From Gynuella sunshinyii YC6258 (GTDB lineage: Bacteria; Pseudomonadota; Gammaproteobacteria; Pseudomonadales; Natronospirillaceae), in NCBI RefSeq assembly GCF_000940805.1, contig NZ_CP007142.1:534593-598592 (forward strand): 64,000 nt of DNA, written 5' to 3'. Position 1 is the stretch's first letter; each line of letters opens with the position of its first letter. The notes under the pieces are model-generated. The model was given only the letters and a program-made list of their open reading frames with translations. It searched no databases and was not told where the DNA came from. Shown here piece after piece: positions 37,328-48,673 of this stretch. A program made the position numbers and the translations under genes.

Positions 37328-37849
37328 ATGGCTAAATTAGAAATTTTAGAATTCCCCGATCCACGATTGCGAACGGTCGCCAAACCGGTAACCGAGGTAA
37401 CTGATAAGCATCGGCAACTGATCGAAGATATGTTTGAAACCATGTATGACGCTCCAGGCATAGGACTGGCGGCCACACAGATTGATTTTCACGAGCGGAT
37501 TATAGTGGTCGATGTTTCGGAAGATCAGGATCAGCCCTATGCGTTGATAAATCCCGAGTATGAATGTATCGGTGAACCGATTGACTATCAGGAAGGTTGT
37601 TTGTCTGTACCTGGGTATTATGAAAAAGTCACCCGCAATGACCATATCAGAGTCAAGGCACTGGATAAAAACGGTGAACCCTTAGAATTTGAAGCTCATG
37701 ATCTATTGGCTATTTGTATACAACACGAATGTGATCATCTGGCTGGGAAGTTGTTCGTTGACTACCTGACCAATCTCAAGCGTAGCCGGATCAAATCCAA
37801 GCTGGAGAAAAAACATCGTGAAGAGGCCAAAGCGAAAGCTGCGGGCTGA
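37328..37849 (+). CDS. def: Peptide deformylase
   Basis: 173 residues. All three motifs are present: [16 protein letters not shown] (Cys metal ligand) and [11 protein letters not shown] (two His ligands, catalytic Glu). Removes the formyl group from the N-terminal methionine. First gene of def-fmt-rsmB-trkA-trkH; 23 bp before fmt. Confidence 0.97.
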   Translation: MAKLEILEFPDPRLRTVAKPVTEVTDKHRQLIEDMFETMYDAPGIGLAATQIDFHERIIVVDVSEDQDQPYALINPEYECIGEPIDYQEGCLSVPGYYEKVTRNDHIRVKALDKNGEPLEFEAHDLLAICIQHECDHLAGKLFVDYLTNLKRSRIKSKLEKKHREEAKAKAAG

Positions 37850-37872
37850 TCAGCGAACAGGGAGATTCTTTT

Positions 37873-38811
37873 TTGCGTATTATTTTTGCGGGTACTCCGG
37901 ACTTTGCAGCAGAACACCTGCGAGCCGTCTTAGCCACTGAACATGAGGTGGTTGCCGTTTACACACAACCGGACCGACCTTCCGGACGGGGCAGGAAGCT
38001 GGTTGCCGGTCCGGTAAAACAACTGGCAATGGAACATGATATCCCAGTATTTCAGCCGACTTCCCTGAAACCGGAATCCGAGCATCAGCAGTTAGTTGGA
38101 TTAAATGCTGACCTGATGGTGGTTGTGGCATATGGACTGATATTGCCAAAAGCAGTACTCAATATTCCCAAACATGGCTGCATAAATGTGCATGCATCAC
38201 TTTTACCCCGCTGGCGCGGCGCGGCGCCGATCCAGCGCGCAATTATCGCCGGAGACAGCAGAACCGGAGTTACGATCATGCAAATGGACGTTGGACTTGA
38301 TACTGGAGACATGCTTTTAAAAGCAGAATGCGCAATTGATCCCGCCGATACGGCAGAGTCTCTTCACGATAAATTAATATCTATTGGTCAGCCTTGTTTA
38401 CAGCAGGCTTTGAACGATATCGAAAGTGGTCATATCAATCCTGTTCATCAGGACAATAGCCTGGCGTGTTACGCCGATAAGTTAAGCAAGGACGAAGGAA
38501 AAATTGATTGGCAGTTGCCTGCTGCCCAGCTGGATCGATTGATCAGAGGGTTTAATCCATGGCCGGTGGCACATGCGAAACTGGACGATCAGGTGATTCG
38601 CATCTGGCAGGCTGGTTATGAAAATGGTGACTCGGATCATGCTCCCGGTCATATCACTGATATAAGTAAAGACAGTATCAAAGTGCAATGCGGTCAAGGG
38701 CAACTGGTACTGGATATCGTTCAGTTACCCGGCTCAAAAGCCATGCCGGTCACACAGATTCTCAACAGCAAACGTGAGTGGTTCGAGCAACATCGGACAT
38801 TCCAGTTATGA
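37873..38811 (+). CDS. fmt: Methionyl-tRNA formyltransferase
   Basis: 312 residues starting at TTG 37873 (LRIIFAGTPDFAAEHL), preceded by AGGGAGA; no ATG or GTG fits the family N-terminus. Catalytic segment INVHASLLPRWRGAAPIQRAI and the LDTGDM loop are present. Transfers a formyl group from 10-formyl-tetrahydrofolate to initiator Met-tRNA. Overlaps the rsmB start (ATGA). The TTG may tune expression. Confidence 0.96.
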   Translation: MRIIFAGTPDFAAEHLRAVLATEHEVVAVYTQPDRPSGRGRKLVAGPVKQLAMEHDIPVFQPTSLKPESEHQQLVGLNADLMVVVAYGLILPKAVLNIPKHGCINVHASLLPRWRGAAPIQRAIIAGDSRTGVTIMQMDVGLDTGDMLLKAECAIDPADTAESLHDKLISIGQPCLQQALNDIESGHINPVHQDNSLACYADKLSKDEGKIDWQLPAAQLDRLIRGFNPWPVAHAKLDDQVIRIWQAGYENGDSDHAPGHITDISKDSIKVQCGQGQLVLDIVQLPGSKAMPVTQILNSKREWFEQHRTFQL

Positions 38812-40100
38812 GTAGTCTGCGAAGCATTATTGCGAGTACGGTTGCGACGGTAACTGTTGACGGCAGAAGTCTTACCGATGCTTTGAATCGCGCTGAGAAA
38901 TCTTGTGAGGAAGACCAACTGTCTGCGCTCCGGCATTGGTGTTATGAAAGCTGTCGTTGGTATTTGAAATATCAGGCGGTGCTGGATCGATTGCTGAAAA
39001 AGAAAATCAAAAGCAAAGATGAAGACATCGTTTGTCTCATGATCCTGGGTCTAATCCAGCTTGATGACCCATCCACACCTGATTATGCCGCTATTTCGGA
39101 ATCGGTGAACTGCACGGTTGAACTTGGTAAACCCTGGGCACGAGGTCTGGTGAATGCAGTTCTGCGACAATGGCAGAGCAAGTCCGAAGATCTATTGACT
39201 GATCTGGCAAACGATATCAGGTATGTGAGTGCTCACACCGGATGGCTTGCCAAACGCATTCAAAAAGATTGGCCCGTTCAGGCTGAAGCAATTATGGCTG
39301 CCGCCAACCAGCGAGCGCCGATGAGCCTCCGGGTGAACCTGAGTCAGGGGAGTCGTGAAGAATATCTTCATAAACTGCAGCAGGAAGGTATTGATGGCCA
39401 GCTAAGTTCTGTCGTTGAAACGGGAATACAGTTGATCGGAGCCGTGTCCGTTCTGGCATTGCCGGATTTTTCCTCCGGTGCCTGCAGCGTACAGGATGAG
39501 GCAGCACAACTGGCCGGCGAACTGCTGGAGTTGAGCCCTCATCATAGAGTGCTGGATGCCTGTTGCGCTCCGGGTGGTAAAACCACTCACATTCTTGAAC
39601 ACGGTGTCACTGATCTGGTGGCAGTCGACAGTGATGAAACCCGACTCGAACGAGTCAGAGAAAATCTGCAACGCATGCAAATGTCTGCACAACTGGTCTG
39701 TGCTGATGTGAGTGAGACTGAACAGTGGTGGGATAAACAGGCATTTGATCGGATTTTACTGGATGTTCCCTGTTCTGCCACAGGGGTGATCCGTCGCCAT
39801 CCGGACATTCGTCTGCTGCGAACAGCTTCTGATATTCAGGAACTGGTTCAAATACAGCGAAGAATGCTGCAAAAACTCTGGCTGTTGTTGAAACCTGGCG
39901 GCATTCTGTTGTACTCGACCTGTTCCATTCTGAAGGCTGAAAACCAGCACAATGTTGAATGGTTTCTGGAGCAGACAGGCGACGCATCGCTCATGCCATT
40001 ACCCGATTTGTTAACGGAATATCAAGGACAGTTATTGCCAGCAGTTCAGGGCCATGATGGCTTTTACTATGCCAAGCTTAAGAAGAGTGAGCTGGAATGA
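38808..40100 (+). CDS. rsmB: 16S rRNA m5C967 methyltransferase
   Basis: 430 residues from ATG 38808, overlapping the fmt stop by 4 bases; the frame continues upstream but within fmt. N-terminal NusB-like domain (about 1-140) and C-terminal SAM methyltransferase with [17 protein letters not shown], the catalytic cysteines in [17 protein letters not shown] and [12 protein letters not shown]. Methylates C967 of 16S rRNA. Overlaps trkA. Confidence 0.96.
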   Translation: MSSLRSIIASTVATVTVDGRSLTDALNRAEKSCEEDQLSALRHWCYESCRWYLKYQAVLDRLLKKKIKSKDEDIVCLMILGLIQLDDPSTPDYAAISESVNCTVELGKPWARGLVNAVLRQWQSKSEDLLTDLANDIRYVSAHTGWLAKRIQKDWPVQAEAIMAAANQRAPMSLRVNLSQGSREEYLHKLQQEGIDGQLSSVVETGIQLIGAVSVLALPDFSSGACSVQDEAAQLAGELLELSPHHRVLDACCAPGGKTTHILEHGVTDLVAVDSDETRLERVRENLQRMQMSAQLVCADVSETEQWWDKQAFDRILLDVPCSATGVIRRHPDIRLLRTASDIQELVQIQRRMLQKLWLLLKPGGILLYSTCSILKAENQHNVEWFLEQTGDASLMPLPDLLTEYQGQLLPAVQGHDGFYYAKLKKSELE

Positions 40101-41473
40101 AAATAATTATATTGGGAGCTGGCCAGGTCGGCAGCACCCTGGCAGAGAACCTTGCCAGTGAAGATAACGATATTACGGTGGTGGATAGCAAGGAAAGCAA
40201 ACTCAGGGATTTGAGTGACCGGCTGGATATTCAGACGGTTACCGGTATGGGGTCCATGCCCTCAATATTGGAAAAAGCCGGTGCGGATGACGCAGATATG
40301 CTGATTGCAGTGACCAGCAGTGATGAGGTCAACATGATTGCCTGTCAGGTCTCATATTCGTTGTATCGTACTCCTACCCGTATTGCCCGTATTCGCAGCA
40401 ACGATTATCTGCAGAACAGCGAAAAGTTGTTTAAAAATGATGCGATTCCGGTGGATGTATTGATCAGTCCTGAACAGGTGGTCTGTGATTATATCCGCCG
40501 CCTGATCGAAACACCGGGAGCTCTGCAGGTGCTGGATTTTGTCGAAGGCAAAATTCAGCTGGTTGGGGTGAAAGCGATTAAAGGTGGTTTGCTGGTGGGT
40601 CAGGAACTACGTTATCTGCGTCAGCACATGCCATCCGTTGACACCCGTGTTGCCGCAATTTTCCGGAAAGATCGCAGCATTATTCCCGTCGCCTCCACCA
40701 TTATTGAAGAAGACGATGAAGTATTCTTCATTGCTGCACGCAATGATATCCGTGCAGTCATGAGTGAACTGCGCCGTCAGGAAAAAGCCTATTCCCGCAT
40801 TATGATTGCCGGAGGCGGCAACATTGGCTATCGATTGGCCAAATCCATCGAAAAACGTTACGCCGTAAAGATTTTTGATCGTGGTCAGGAACGCTGTCAG
40901 TGGCTGTCTGAGCATCTTGATTATGCCCTGGTATTGCAGGGGGATGCCTCCAATCAGGAACTTTTGCTGGAGGAAAATATCGAGGATACCGATGTATTCA
41001 TTGCTCTGACCAATGACGACGAAGCCAATATCATGGCGTCAATGCTGGCCAAGCGACTAGGAGCCCGTAAAGTCATGACCTTGATTAACAATTCCGCGTA
41101 TGTTGATCTGGTTCAGGGCGGGGATATTGATGTGGCGATTTCTCCTTCACAAGCCACCATTGGTGGCCTGTTGAGTCATGTTCGCCGAGGCGACATTGTC
41201 AATGTTCACAAACTGCGCCGCGGAGCGGCCGAAGCTATCGAAGCGATTGCCCATGGAGACGCCCAATCATCGAAAGTAGTGGGGCGCATGATCGAGGATA
41301 TCGATCTGCCAGAGGGTTGTACGATAGGTGCCATAGCCCGTGGGGAACAGGTGTTTATTGCTCATGATGATTTGGTGATAGAACCTGACGATCATGTCAT
41401 GTTGTTTTTGACTGACAAACGTCGGACACCAGATGTCGAGCGGTTGTTCCAGGTTGGACTGACCTTTTTCTGA
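40097..41473 (+). CDS. trkA: Trk system potassium uptake regulator TrkA
   Basis: 458 residues. Two tandem RCK units, each with a Rossmann NAD-binding motif ([14 protein letters not shown] near residue 6 and [15 protein letters not shown] near 237) followed by a TrkA-C domain. Peripheral membrane protein gating TrkH in response to nucleotides. ATG overlaps the rsmB stop by 4 bases; trkH follows after 10 bp. Confidence 0.96.
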   Translation: MKIIILGAGQVGSTLAENLASEDNDITVVDSKESKLRDLSDRLDIQTVTGMGSMPSILEKAGADDADMLIAVTSSDEVNMIACQVSYSLYRTPTRIARIRSNDYLQNSEKLFKNDAIPVDVLISPEQVVCDYIRRLIETPGALQVLDFVEGKIQLVGVKAIKGGLLVGQELRYLRQHMPSVDTRVAAIFRKDRSIIPVASTIIEEDDEVFFIAARNDIRAVMSELRRQEKAYSRIMIAGGGNIGYRLAKSIEKRYAVKIFDRGQERCQWLSEHLDYALVLQGDASNQELLLEENIEDTDVFIALTNDDEANIMASMLAKRLGARKVMTLINNSAYVDLVQGGDIDVAISPSQATIGGLLSHVRRGDIVNVHKLRRGAAEAIEAIAHGDAQSSKVVGRMIEDIDLPEGCTIGAIARGEQVFIAHDDLVIEPDDHVMLFLTDKRRTPDVERLFQVGLTFF

Positions 41474-41483
41474 TCGGGGCATC

Positions 41484-42932
41484 ATGCAAAGCAGGATTAT
41501 CATTCGTATTACCGGGCTACTCTTAATGCTGTTCAGCCTGACTATGTTACCTTCGGCAATGGTATCGCTGTTGTACCAGGACGGTGCTTATGAAACGTTC
41601 ATCATTGCTTTCGGTGTGGTTCTGGTCAGCGGTTTTCTGATCTGGTTACCAGTAATGAACTACCAGGGAGATCTTCGAACCCGCGATGGGTTTGTTATTA
41701 CGGTGGTTTTTTGGTTAGTGCTAGGCCTTGCGGGCAGTCTGCCTTTCTATTTTGCTCCCAGTGTTAAACTGGACTTCACCAACGCATTTTTTGAGAGTTT
41801 TTCCGGTTTGACCACAACCGGAGCCACGGTGATTACCGGGCTTGATGATTTACCGCAGTCCATTCTGTTTTATCGTCAGCAATTGCAGTGGCTTGGTGGA
41901 ATGGGAATCATCGTGTTAGCCGTTGCCATTCTGCCATTGCTGGGGGTGGGTGGAATGCAGCTCTATCGCACCGAGACACCCGGGCCGGTCAAAGACAATA
42001 AACTCACACCCAGAATCAAAGAAACCGCCAAGGCGCTTTGGTATATCTATGTCACACTTACCATCGCCTGTGCGTTGGCCTATTTCATCGCTGGTATGGG
42101 TGTGTTTGATGCTATAACGCATGCATTTTCGACCATCGCCATTGGTGGGTATTCTACACACGATGCCAGCATCGCTTATTTCGACAGCGTTGCAATAGAA
42201 ACCGTTGCTGTCATTTTTATGCTGATTGCCGCCGCCAATTTCAGTATTCATTTTGTGGCATTTCGTCACCGCTCCATAAAGATATATTTCCAGGAACCGG
42301 AATACCGGACATTTCTCTACATTTTTGGGGTATTGCTGCTCATCGTCGTGTTCACCTTGTGGGTTACGGGAACATATCCAGCTTTGTCTGCGTTGCGTTA
42401 TGGGTTGTTTGAGGTGACCTCGATCCTGACCACAACCGGTTTTGGTGCGGCCGATTTTTCCTCCTGGCCGTTATTCGTTCCGTTTATGCTGTTTTTATCG
42501 TCTTTTATTGGCGGTTGTGCGGGTTCTACGGCTGGGGGAATGAAGGTCATCCGGGTTATGCTGATCACCAAACAAGGCCTTCGTGAAGTCCAGCGTCTGA
42601 TGCATCCTCAAGGGGTTTTTCCCTTGAAAGTGGGTAAGCGGACTATGAGTGACAACGTGATTCAGTCCGCCTGGGGATTCTTCAGTGTGTATATTCTGAT
42701 GTATGGACTGATTTTCATGCTGCTGCTTGCAACCGGGCTGGATTTCACCACCTCCTGGTCCGCTGTGGGTGCCTGTATGAACAATCTTGGGCCGGGTCTG
42801 AATGAGATTGCTCAGCACTACGAAAATATCAACGAGCCGGCTAAATGGATACTGTGTTTCGCTATGTTACTGGGTCGTCTGGAAGTGTTCACACTGCTGG
42901 TGTTGTTCACGCCGATGTTCTGGCGTCGATAA
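41484..42932 (+). CDS. trkH: Trk system potassium transporter TrkH
   Basis: 482 residues with about ten membrane helices. The four pore loops of the SKT superfamily are visible: SGLTTTGATV, STIAIGGYSTHD, SILTTTGFGAADF and the last near MNNLGPGLN. Cation-selective channel that takes up potassium with TrkA. The family usually ends within a few residues of FTPMFWRR, as here. Confidence 0.96.
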   Translation: MQSRIIIRITGLLLMLFSLTMLPSAMVSLLYQDGAYETFIIAFGVVLVSGFLIWLPVMNYQGDLRTRDGFVITVVFWLVLGLAGSLPFYFAPSVKLDFTNAFFESFSGLTTTGATVITGLDDLPQSILFYRQQLQWLGGMGIIVLAVAILPLLGVGGMQLYRTETPGPVKDNKLTPRIKETAKALWYIYVTLTIACALAYFIAGMGVFDAITHAFSTIAIGGYSTHDASIAYFDSVAIETVAVIFMLIAAANFSIHFVAFRHRSIKIYFQEPEYRTFLYIFGVLLLIVVFTLWVTGTYPALSALRYGLFEVTSILTTTGFGAADFSSWPLFVPFMLFLSSFIGGCAGSTAGGMKVIRVMLITKQGLREVQRLMHPQGVFPLKVGKRTMSDNVIQSAWGFFSVYILMYGLIFMLLLATGLDFTTSWSAVGACMNNLGPGLNEIAQHYENINEPAKWILCFAMLLGRLEVFTLLVLFTPMFWRR

Positions 42933-42985
42933 CTATCGGCTGGTTATAATGCGCGTCATTTTTTTACAGTGGACAAGGCGGGTCA

Positions 42986-44227
42986 ATGAGCAAAGAACCA
43001 GTGCAATATCGGGATGACAATTCTCACGGCTACCAGCAGGATGATGATATTTACATTGGTGAATTAGTCAGAAGCTTACTGCAACAGAAAGCTCTGATTG
43101 CCGCTATTACACTGGCAGGATCAGTGTTGGCAGTAGTTGTTGCCATGTCAATGCCGAACATTTACCAGCTAAGGGTCATGGTATCTGTACCAACTGGGCT
43201 GCAAATTGCGCCAATCGTTCAAAATGCGTATTTCCCTGATGATGCTTTACCAACGACCCAGGATATTTTTCGGAACTATCTGCGAAATCTCAACTCTGGT
43301 CGTAACCTCAAAACCTTGTTTGATCAGGAAAAGTTGGGTGAAAAGCTTGATAGTACTAATCCTGATGGTGAATTTTATCGGCTTCAGTCTGATTTCAAGG
43401 CCGAATTTATAGAACCTGATTATCTGAATTTGCCTGAAGATGCCGAGATGCCAGCGGAGTTGATCTCAGTTGCCGTGGAGACTCCCTTCCCTGATCAGGT
43501 CGCCTCGTTTTTGAATGACTATATTGTTTTTGCAGAACAGCAAACCCTCGAAAACCTTAAGAGTGACAGCTCCGGTTATATTCAGCAGCGTCAGAGTGAA
43601 ATCAGCCGGCGGATAGAACAATTGGTAAGTGATGCCGCTCGAACCCGCCAGGTTCGCATTGCGCAGCTACAAGAAGCATTAAGCATTGCCAGAACCGTGG
43701 GCATCAAAGATCCCGTATCATTGTCAGAAGCTATGGTGGTCAGCGAAAACTACTTTCCCGAGAAAGTAGATAACACTCTGGCGGAGCAGGCTTATCTGGC
43801 CGCGCAAACCGCTCTGGCAACAGCCTCTTCCGCAGCCTCCACCGAAAAACAGATCACTTTGAATGTGAATGGTCTTCATACCCAGGAAAAAGGTCAGACG
43901 CAAAAATCTGATTTTTTGTATTTGAAAGGTGAGAAGCTGCTCCAGGCGGAGCTGGATCGACTGGTGCAACGGTCAGACGATGGCTTATATATTCCTGAGA
44001 TAGCCCGACTGCAAAGTGAACAGGCTTTGTTGAACAGCTATTCGCTGGATTTCAGCGGTGCTGAGGTAAAACATATCGAGCTGAAAGCCTTTTCCCCGAA
44101 AGATCCAGTCAAACCCAAGCGCAAGCTGATTATGAGCATTGGTGTGTTTGGCAGTTTCATGATTGCGCTGTTTGTGGCACTCATTGTGATCGCGGTTCAA
44201 CGTGACGAAAAAATTCACCACCATTAA
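42986..44227 (+). CDS. Wzz-like chain-length determinant domain protein
   Basis: 413 residues. Acidic cytosolic N-terminus (about 1-35, ending DDDIYIGELVRSLLQQK), membrane helix (about 36-56), then the Wzz core (MPNIYQLRVMVSVP), a long coiled-coil-rich periplasmic region (about 170-350) and a second helix near the end (about 382-405) preceded by the Pro-rich SPKDPVKPKRK motif. Polysaccharide co-polymerases of this type set O-antigen or capsule chain length. No polymerase or glycosyltransferase genes are adjacent, so its partner is elsewhere. Sits between trkH and glyQ. Confidence 0.8.
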   Translation: MSKEPVQYRDDNSHGYQQDDDIYIGELVRSLLQQKALIAAITLAGSVLAVVVAMSMPNIYQLRVMVSVPTGLQIAPIVQNAYFPDDALPTTQDIFRNYLRNLNSGRNLKTLFDQEKLGEKLDSTNPDGEFYRLQSDFKAEFIEPDYLNLPEDAEMPAELISVAVETPFPDQVASFLNDYIVFAEQQTLENLKSDSSGYIQQRQSEISRRIEQLVSDAARTRQVRIAQLQEALSIARTVGIKDPVSLSEAMVVSENYFPEKVDNTLAEQAYLAAQTALATASSAASTEKQITLNVNGLHTQEKGQTQKSDFLYLKGEKLLQAELDRLVQRSDDGLYIPEIARLQSEQALLNSYSLDFSGAEVKHIELKAFSPKDPVKPKRKLIMSIGVFGSFMIALFVALIVIAVQRDEKIHHH

Positions 44228-44279
44228 TCAATCGCCGGAATACCCCGGCGATCAGAACTCAACATAACAGGCAAATATC

Positions 44280-45230
44280 GTGAGTGAGCAAAAGACGATG
44301 ACTTTTCAGAGTTTAATTCTGACTCTGCAACAGTATTGGTCCGACCAGGGCTGTGTAATTCTTCAACCTCTGGATATGGAAGTGGGGGCAGGTACATCGC
44401 ATCCGGCAACCTTTCTCAGAGCCCTGGGGCCGGAAACCTGGAATTGTGCCTATGTGCAACCCAGCCGTCGTCCGACAGATGGTCGTTATGGTGAAAACCC
44501 CAATCGTCTTCAGCACTACTACCAATATCAGGTCATCTTAAAACCAAGCCCATCCAATATTCAGGAGTTGTACCTGGGGAGCCTTAAAGCCATTGGTATC
44601 GATCCGGAAGTACACGATATCCGGTTTGTTGAGGATAACTGGGAAAACCCGACTCTAGGTGCCTGGGGACTGGGTTGGGAAGTCTGGTTGAACGGCATGG
44701 AAGTTACACAGTTTACCTATTTTCAACAGGTTGGTGGCATTGAATGTTATCCCGTCACCGGTGAAATCACCTACGGTCTCGAACGACTTGCCATGTATGT
44801 GCAGAATGTTGACTCGGTATATGATCTGATCTGGACAGTGGGACCGGATGGAAAACCCGTGACCTATGGTGATGTATATCATCAGAATGAAGTTGAGCAA
44901 TCAACGTATAACTTTGAGTACGCTGATGTCGATATGCTGTTTGCCAATTTTGAAGCTTATGAGGCAATGGCGCAAAAACTGATTGCTGACAACCTGCCAT
45001 TGCCTGCTTACGAACAAATCCTGAAAGCCGGCCACAGCTTTAACCTGCTGGATGCCCGGAAAGCCATATCAGTCACTGAGCGCCAGCGCTACATTCTTCG
45101 CATCAGAACGTTATCCCGGGCAGTTGCCAAAGCATATTTTGATTCCCGTCTGGCACTTGGATTCCCAATGGCGGAAGAGGGTATTCGTCAGGAAGTCATT
45201 GCCGCTGCAGTAAAGGAGAACAAAGAATGA
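44280..45230 (+). CDS. glyQ: Glycine-tRNA ligase alpha subunit
   Basis: 316 residues from GTG 44280; an ATG six codons in (44298) also fits the family. Highly conserved: [39 protein letters not shown]. The catalytic subunit of the bacterial alpha2beta2 glycyl-tRNA synthetase. Overlaps glyS by 4 bases. A hairpin (ATCGCCGG / CCGGCGAT, 44230-44251) lies between the Wzz-like gene and this start. Confidence 0.97.
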   Translation: MSEQKTMTFQSLILTLQQYWSDQGCVILQPLDMEVGAGTSHPATFLRALGPETWNCAYVQPSRRPTDGRYGENPNRLQHYYQYQVILKPSPSNIQELYLGSLKAIGIDPEVHDIRFVEDNWENPTLGAWGLGWEVWLNGMEVTQFTYFQQVGGIECYPVTGEITYGLERLAMYVQNVDSVYDLIWTVGPDGKPVTYGDVYHQNEVEQSTYNFEYADVDMLFANFEAYEAMAQKLIADNLPLPAYEQILKAGHSFNLLDARKAISVTERQRYILRIRTLSRAVAKAYFDSRLALGFPMAEEGIRQEVIAAAVKENKE

Positions 45231-47299
45231 GCCACACCGATTTTCTGATTGAACTGGGTACAGAAGAGTTGCCACCGAAGGCACTCAAAGGTTTGGCGGA
45301 CGCTTTTGTGGACATTTTTACTGAGCAGCTGGCGTCGGCAAACCTTAAGCATGGTGAAGTGCATGGTTATGCCGCCCCCCGGCGCCTGGCCATCTGGATT
45401 GAATCATTACAGCAGGCTCAGGCCGACGAAACACTTGAACGTCGGGGGCCTGCTATTCAGGCCGCATTTGATGCCAACGGCAAACCTACCAAAGCTGCGC
45501 AGGGATTTGCTGCAAGTTGCGGTGTGACGGTCGATCAACTCGAACAGCTGAAGACAGACAAAGGCAGCTGGTTGGTTTTCAAGGGTATAAAAAAAGGTGT
45601 GACTGCCGAAGCTCTGTTGCCAGATATTCTGGCGACGACGGTCGATAAATTACCGATTCCCAGACGTATGCGCTGGGGAAGCAGCCGGGTGGAGTTTGTG
45701 CGCCCGGTACAGTGGCTGGTGATGCTGCTTGGCGAAAAAGTGGTTCAATGTAAACTGCTCGGTGTCAGTTCTGGTAATACTTCTCGTGGTCACCGTTTTC
45801 ACGCTCCGGCACCTGTCGAAATTTCCACCCCCCGGCAATATGCTGATATTTTGGAGCATCAGGGCAAGGTCATCGCGGACTTTGACCGTCGTCGCCGCAT
45901 TATTGCAGAACAGGCACAGAAAGTGGCCGAGAATCAGAACCTACGGGTTGTGATTGAGGATGATCTGCTTGATGAGGTAACGGCTCTTAACGAATGGCCA
46001 GTAGCTTTGTTGGGGCGTTTTGAAGAGCGTTTTCTGGAAGTTCCCGCTGAAGCTTTGATCAGCTCCATGGCCGAACACCAGAAGTATTTTTACACCACCG
46101 ATGGCGAGGGCAAGATACAACCGTACTTTGTGTTTATTGCCAATCTGGAATCGAAAGATCCTGCTCAGGTCATCGCCGGGAATGAGAAAGTCATTCGACC
46201 CCGATTATCAGATGCAGCGTTCTTTTGGGAGACGGACAAAAAAACACCTCTGGCAGAGCGGATTACCAGACTGGATAGTGTGATGTTTCAAAAAGAACTG
46301 GGTTCCATTGGTGATAAGTGTCGTCGATTACAGAAAAGTACGGCCATGATTGCTGAGCTTCTGGGCAGTGATCAGACTCTGGCAGAGCGTGCGGCACAGT
46401 TGGCCAAAGCTGATCTGGTCACGGATATGGTATTCGAATTTACTGAACTGCAGGGTATTGCCGGTAGCTACTATGCGATCCATGACGGAGAACATGAAGA
46501 AGTGGCTGCTGCGATGAAAGAGCAGTATTTGCCCGCAGGTGCGGGTGATCAATTACCCGTGACAGCCACCGGAACAGCACTGGCGTTGGCTGATCGGCTG
46601 GATAATCTGACTGGATTGTTTGGGATTGGTCAGCCACCGAGCGGCACAAAAGATCCTTTTGCGTTGCGCCGTGCGGCTCTGGGCGTTTTGCGAATTCTGG
46701 TGGAAAAAGATCTCGATCTCGATCTGGCTGTACTGCTGAACATTGCCTTGCAGCAGCATAGCTTCAGTGAAGAGCAAAAACAGGTTACCCGCCAACAAGT
46801 GCTGGATTACCTGCTTGACCGCTTCACTGCATGGTATGGTGATCAGAGGATCAATAATGTCATTGTTCAGGCTGTCCGGTTCAACAACATCAGTACACCG
46901 GTTGACTTTGATCGTCGTGTTAAAGCCGTCGCCCATTTCAGTCAGAACGAAGCTGCTGAGGCTTTGGTGGCCGCCAATAAACGGGTTAGCAATCTACTCA
47001 GTAAGTCTGCGGAAGATTCGATATCACAGCAGGTCGATCAATCCCTTTTTTCAGAAAATGCAGAAGTGGCTTTGTACGCAAAAATCATGGAAATTCGTGC
47101 AGTCGTGGAGCCCTTGTTCGTCAAAGGACTGTATACCGAAGTCTTGGCTGAGCTTGCTGGCCTGCGGGACACAGTAGATGCCTTTTTTGACCAGGTAATG
47201 GTTATGGCAGATGATATGGCGGTCAGAAATAACCGTCTGGCTCTGCTGGCACAGCTTCGGGCCCTGTTCCTGGAAGTGGCTGATATCTCAGTTTTATAA
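45227..47299 (+). CDS. glyS: Glycine-tRNA ligase beta subunit
   Basis: 690 residues, full length. N-terminal [15 protein letters not shown], central [11 protein letters not shown]-type region ([24 protein letters not shown]), the HD-like core ([16 protein letters not shown]-type segment [19 protein letters not shown]), [17 protein letters not shown], and a C-terminal anticodon-binding-like domain. Recognises tRNA-Gly. ATG overlaps the glyQ stop. Confidence 0.97.
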   Translation: MSHTDFLIELGTEELPPKALKGLADAFVDIFTEQLASANLKHGEVHGYAAPRRLAIWIESLQQAQADETLERRGPAIQAAFDANGKPTKAAQGFAASCGVTVDQLEQLKTDKGSWLVFKGIKKGVTAEALLPDILATTVDKLPIPRRMRWGSSRVEFVRPVQWLVMLLGEKVVQCKLLGVSSGNTSRGHRFHAPAPVEISTPRQYADILEHQGKVIADFDRRRRIIAEQAQKVAENQNLRVVIEDDLLDEVTALNEWPVALLGRFEERFLEVPAEALISSMAEHQKYFYTTDGEGKIQPYFVFIANLESKDPAQVIAGNEKVIRPRLSDAAFFWETDKKTPLAERITRLDSVMFQKELGSIGDKCRRLQKSTAMIAELLGSDQTLAERAAQLAKADLVTDMVFEFTELQGIAGSYYAIHDGEHEEVAAAMKEQYLPAGAGDQLPVTATGTALALADRLDNLTGLFGIGQPPSGTKDPFALRRAALGVLRILVEKDLDLDLAVLLNIALQQHSFSEEQKQVTRQQVLDYLLDRFTAWYGDQRINNVIVQAVRFNNISTPVDFDRRVKAVAHFSQNEAAEALVAANKRVSNLLSKSAEDSISQQVDQSLFSENAEVALYAKIMEIRAVVEPLFVKGLYTEVLAELAGLRDTVDAFFDQVMVMADDMAVRNNRLALLAQLRALFLEVADISVL

Positions 47300-47309
47300 G
47301 GTCATTCGG

Positions 47310-47356
47310 CTGATTCACTTATTCTTAGTCCTGGAGGAAAGAGTGTAGTGAATCAG
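47310..47356. repeat. 10-bp inverted repeat between glyS and the acyltransferase
   Basis: CTGATTCACT (47310-47319) and AGTGAATCAG (47347-47356) are perfect complements separated by 27 bp. No T-run follows. It could be a hairpin of the glyS mRNA 3' end or an operator for the next gene; function unknown. Confidence 0.4.
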
Positions 47357-47432
47357 TCCCGTTAGATCTTTGGGGCGGAATCCAGTTAATCTAGCTGCAT
47401 AAATCAAGACTGACTAGTATTAAGGATCTTCA

Positions 47433-48167
47433 ATGGCCTGGTTGCTCGCAGCTATCAGAACGACCATTTTCATTTTTTTTCTATATGCACCGTTCACTAT
47501 ATTCTGGGCAACCCTGTCTGTTTTGGTTGCCTGGATGATTCCCAAACGGTTTCGTTACTATTTTGTCATTTACGTCTGGACCAGCACCATGGTGTTTTTC
47601 ATGCGCTGGGTGGTTGGTATTCGCTATCGAATAGTAGGAAGAGAAAATATTCCTGCTAAAGGCGTGATTGCCTGTAACCATCAGAGTACGTGGGAAACTT
47701 ATTTTCTGCAGACTTTGTTTTATCCGCAAACACAGGTGATAAAGCAGTCTTTGCTTAAGATTCCATTTTTTGGATGGGCATTTGCGCTACTCAATCCCAT
47801 TGCCATCAACCGTGCTGATCGGCGCAGCGCTATGCAGCAGGTAATTGAACAAGGAACCCGCCATTTTCAGGAAGACAATACATACGTGCTGATTTTCCCA
47901 GAAGGTACCCGCTACGATGTTCAAAAACTGGGGAAATTTACCAGAGGTGGCGCGGTATTGGCGAAGGCAGCGGGGGTTCCTTTTATTCCGGTTGCGCAAA
48001 ATGCCGGCTACTGCTGGATCAACAAACGATATGTCAAATTTCCCGGATTGGTTACGGTGGAAATTTTGCCACCGATTGATTTGTCGGATAAGACCGCTGA
48101 ACAGGCTACCAATCTTGCTCACGCTCAAATCCAGACGGCACTGGAACGGGCTCCGGTTCCGAGATGA
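47433..48167 (+). CDS. PlsC-like lysophospholipid acyltransferase
   Basis: 244 residues. Two N-terminal membrane helices (about 5-45), then the acyltransferase core: NHQSTWET, a variant of the His-x4-Asp motif with Glu in the acidic position (common in this subgroup), and FPEGTRYD. It acylates lysophosphatidic acid or a related lysophospholipid at the inner membrane. Genes of this subgroup often lie behind glyS in Pseudomonas relatives. Its stop overlaps the ATG of the HTH gene. Confidence 0.88.
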   Translation: MAWLLAAIRTTIFIFFLYAPFTIFWATLSVLVAWMIPKRFRYYFVIYVWTSTMVFFMRWVVGIRYRIVGRENIPAKGVIACNHQSTWETYFLQTLFYPQTQVIKQSLLKIPFFGWAFALLNPIAINRADRRSAMQQVIEQGTRHFQEDNTYVLIFPEGTRYDVQKLGKFTRGGAVLAKAAGVPFIPVAQNAGYCWINKRYVKFPGLVTVEILPPIDLSDKTAEQATNLAHAQIQTALERAPVPR

Positions 48168-48586
48168 ATTCGTTTGCCCAGCGTCTGAAAAAATTGATTG
48201 GTGAACGTACGGTCAGTGCATTTGCCAGGCAAGTGGGAATGAATGAAAGCCTGATTCGAAAATACCTGTCTGGTTCAGAGCCATCTATCAGCAAAGCTGC
48301 ACAAATAGCTGATAAAACCAATTCTTCATTGTACTGGCTGGCAACCGGACTGGGTTGTCAGGCAGATACAATCGATCAGGTGGATGACAAGGTACTGCAA
48401 AGTGCATTGTCGATTGTCCAGGAGGTCGCCCGGAATCGTGAGATTCCTATGGATAACCCCAAACTGATGAAACTCGTTTTTGTTCTCTATCAGCACCTCT
48501 ATATTCGTCGTCAGAGTGATGGATTTATTGATCTTCGTAAAGCCGTAGTAGTGGCGCGCCGTATGGCCAACGAAGAAAATCTGTAA
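48164..48586 (+). CDS. HTH (CI-repressor-like) DNA-binding protein
   Basis: 140 residues. An N-terminal lambda-repressor-like helix-turn-helix (about 8-60: VSAFARQVGMNESLIRKYLSGSEPSISKAAQIADKT) joined to a helical C-terminal region without a LexA-type peptidase. Overlaps the acyltransferase stop by 4 bases, so it is translationally coupled and may regulate that gene or lipid composition (inference). Not in a prophage setting. Confidence 0.8.
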   Translation: MNSFAQRLKKLIGERTVSAFARQVGMNESLIRKYLSGSEPSISKAAQIADKTNSSLYWLATGLGCQADTIDQVDDKVLQSALSIVQEVARNREIPMDNPKLMKLVFVLYQHLYIRRQSDGFIDLRKAVVVARRMANEENL

Positions 48587-48673
48587 TATCGCCCTGGACG
48601 ACTATTCAGACCGTATTCAGTCCTTCCTTCTAAAATGCCGGTATTCGCTGTTTACAGTATCGAGGTTAGCGAT

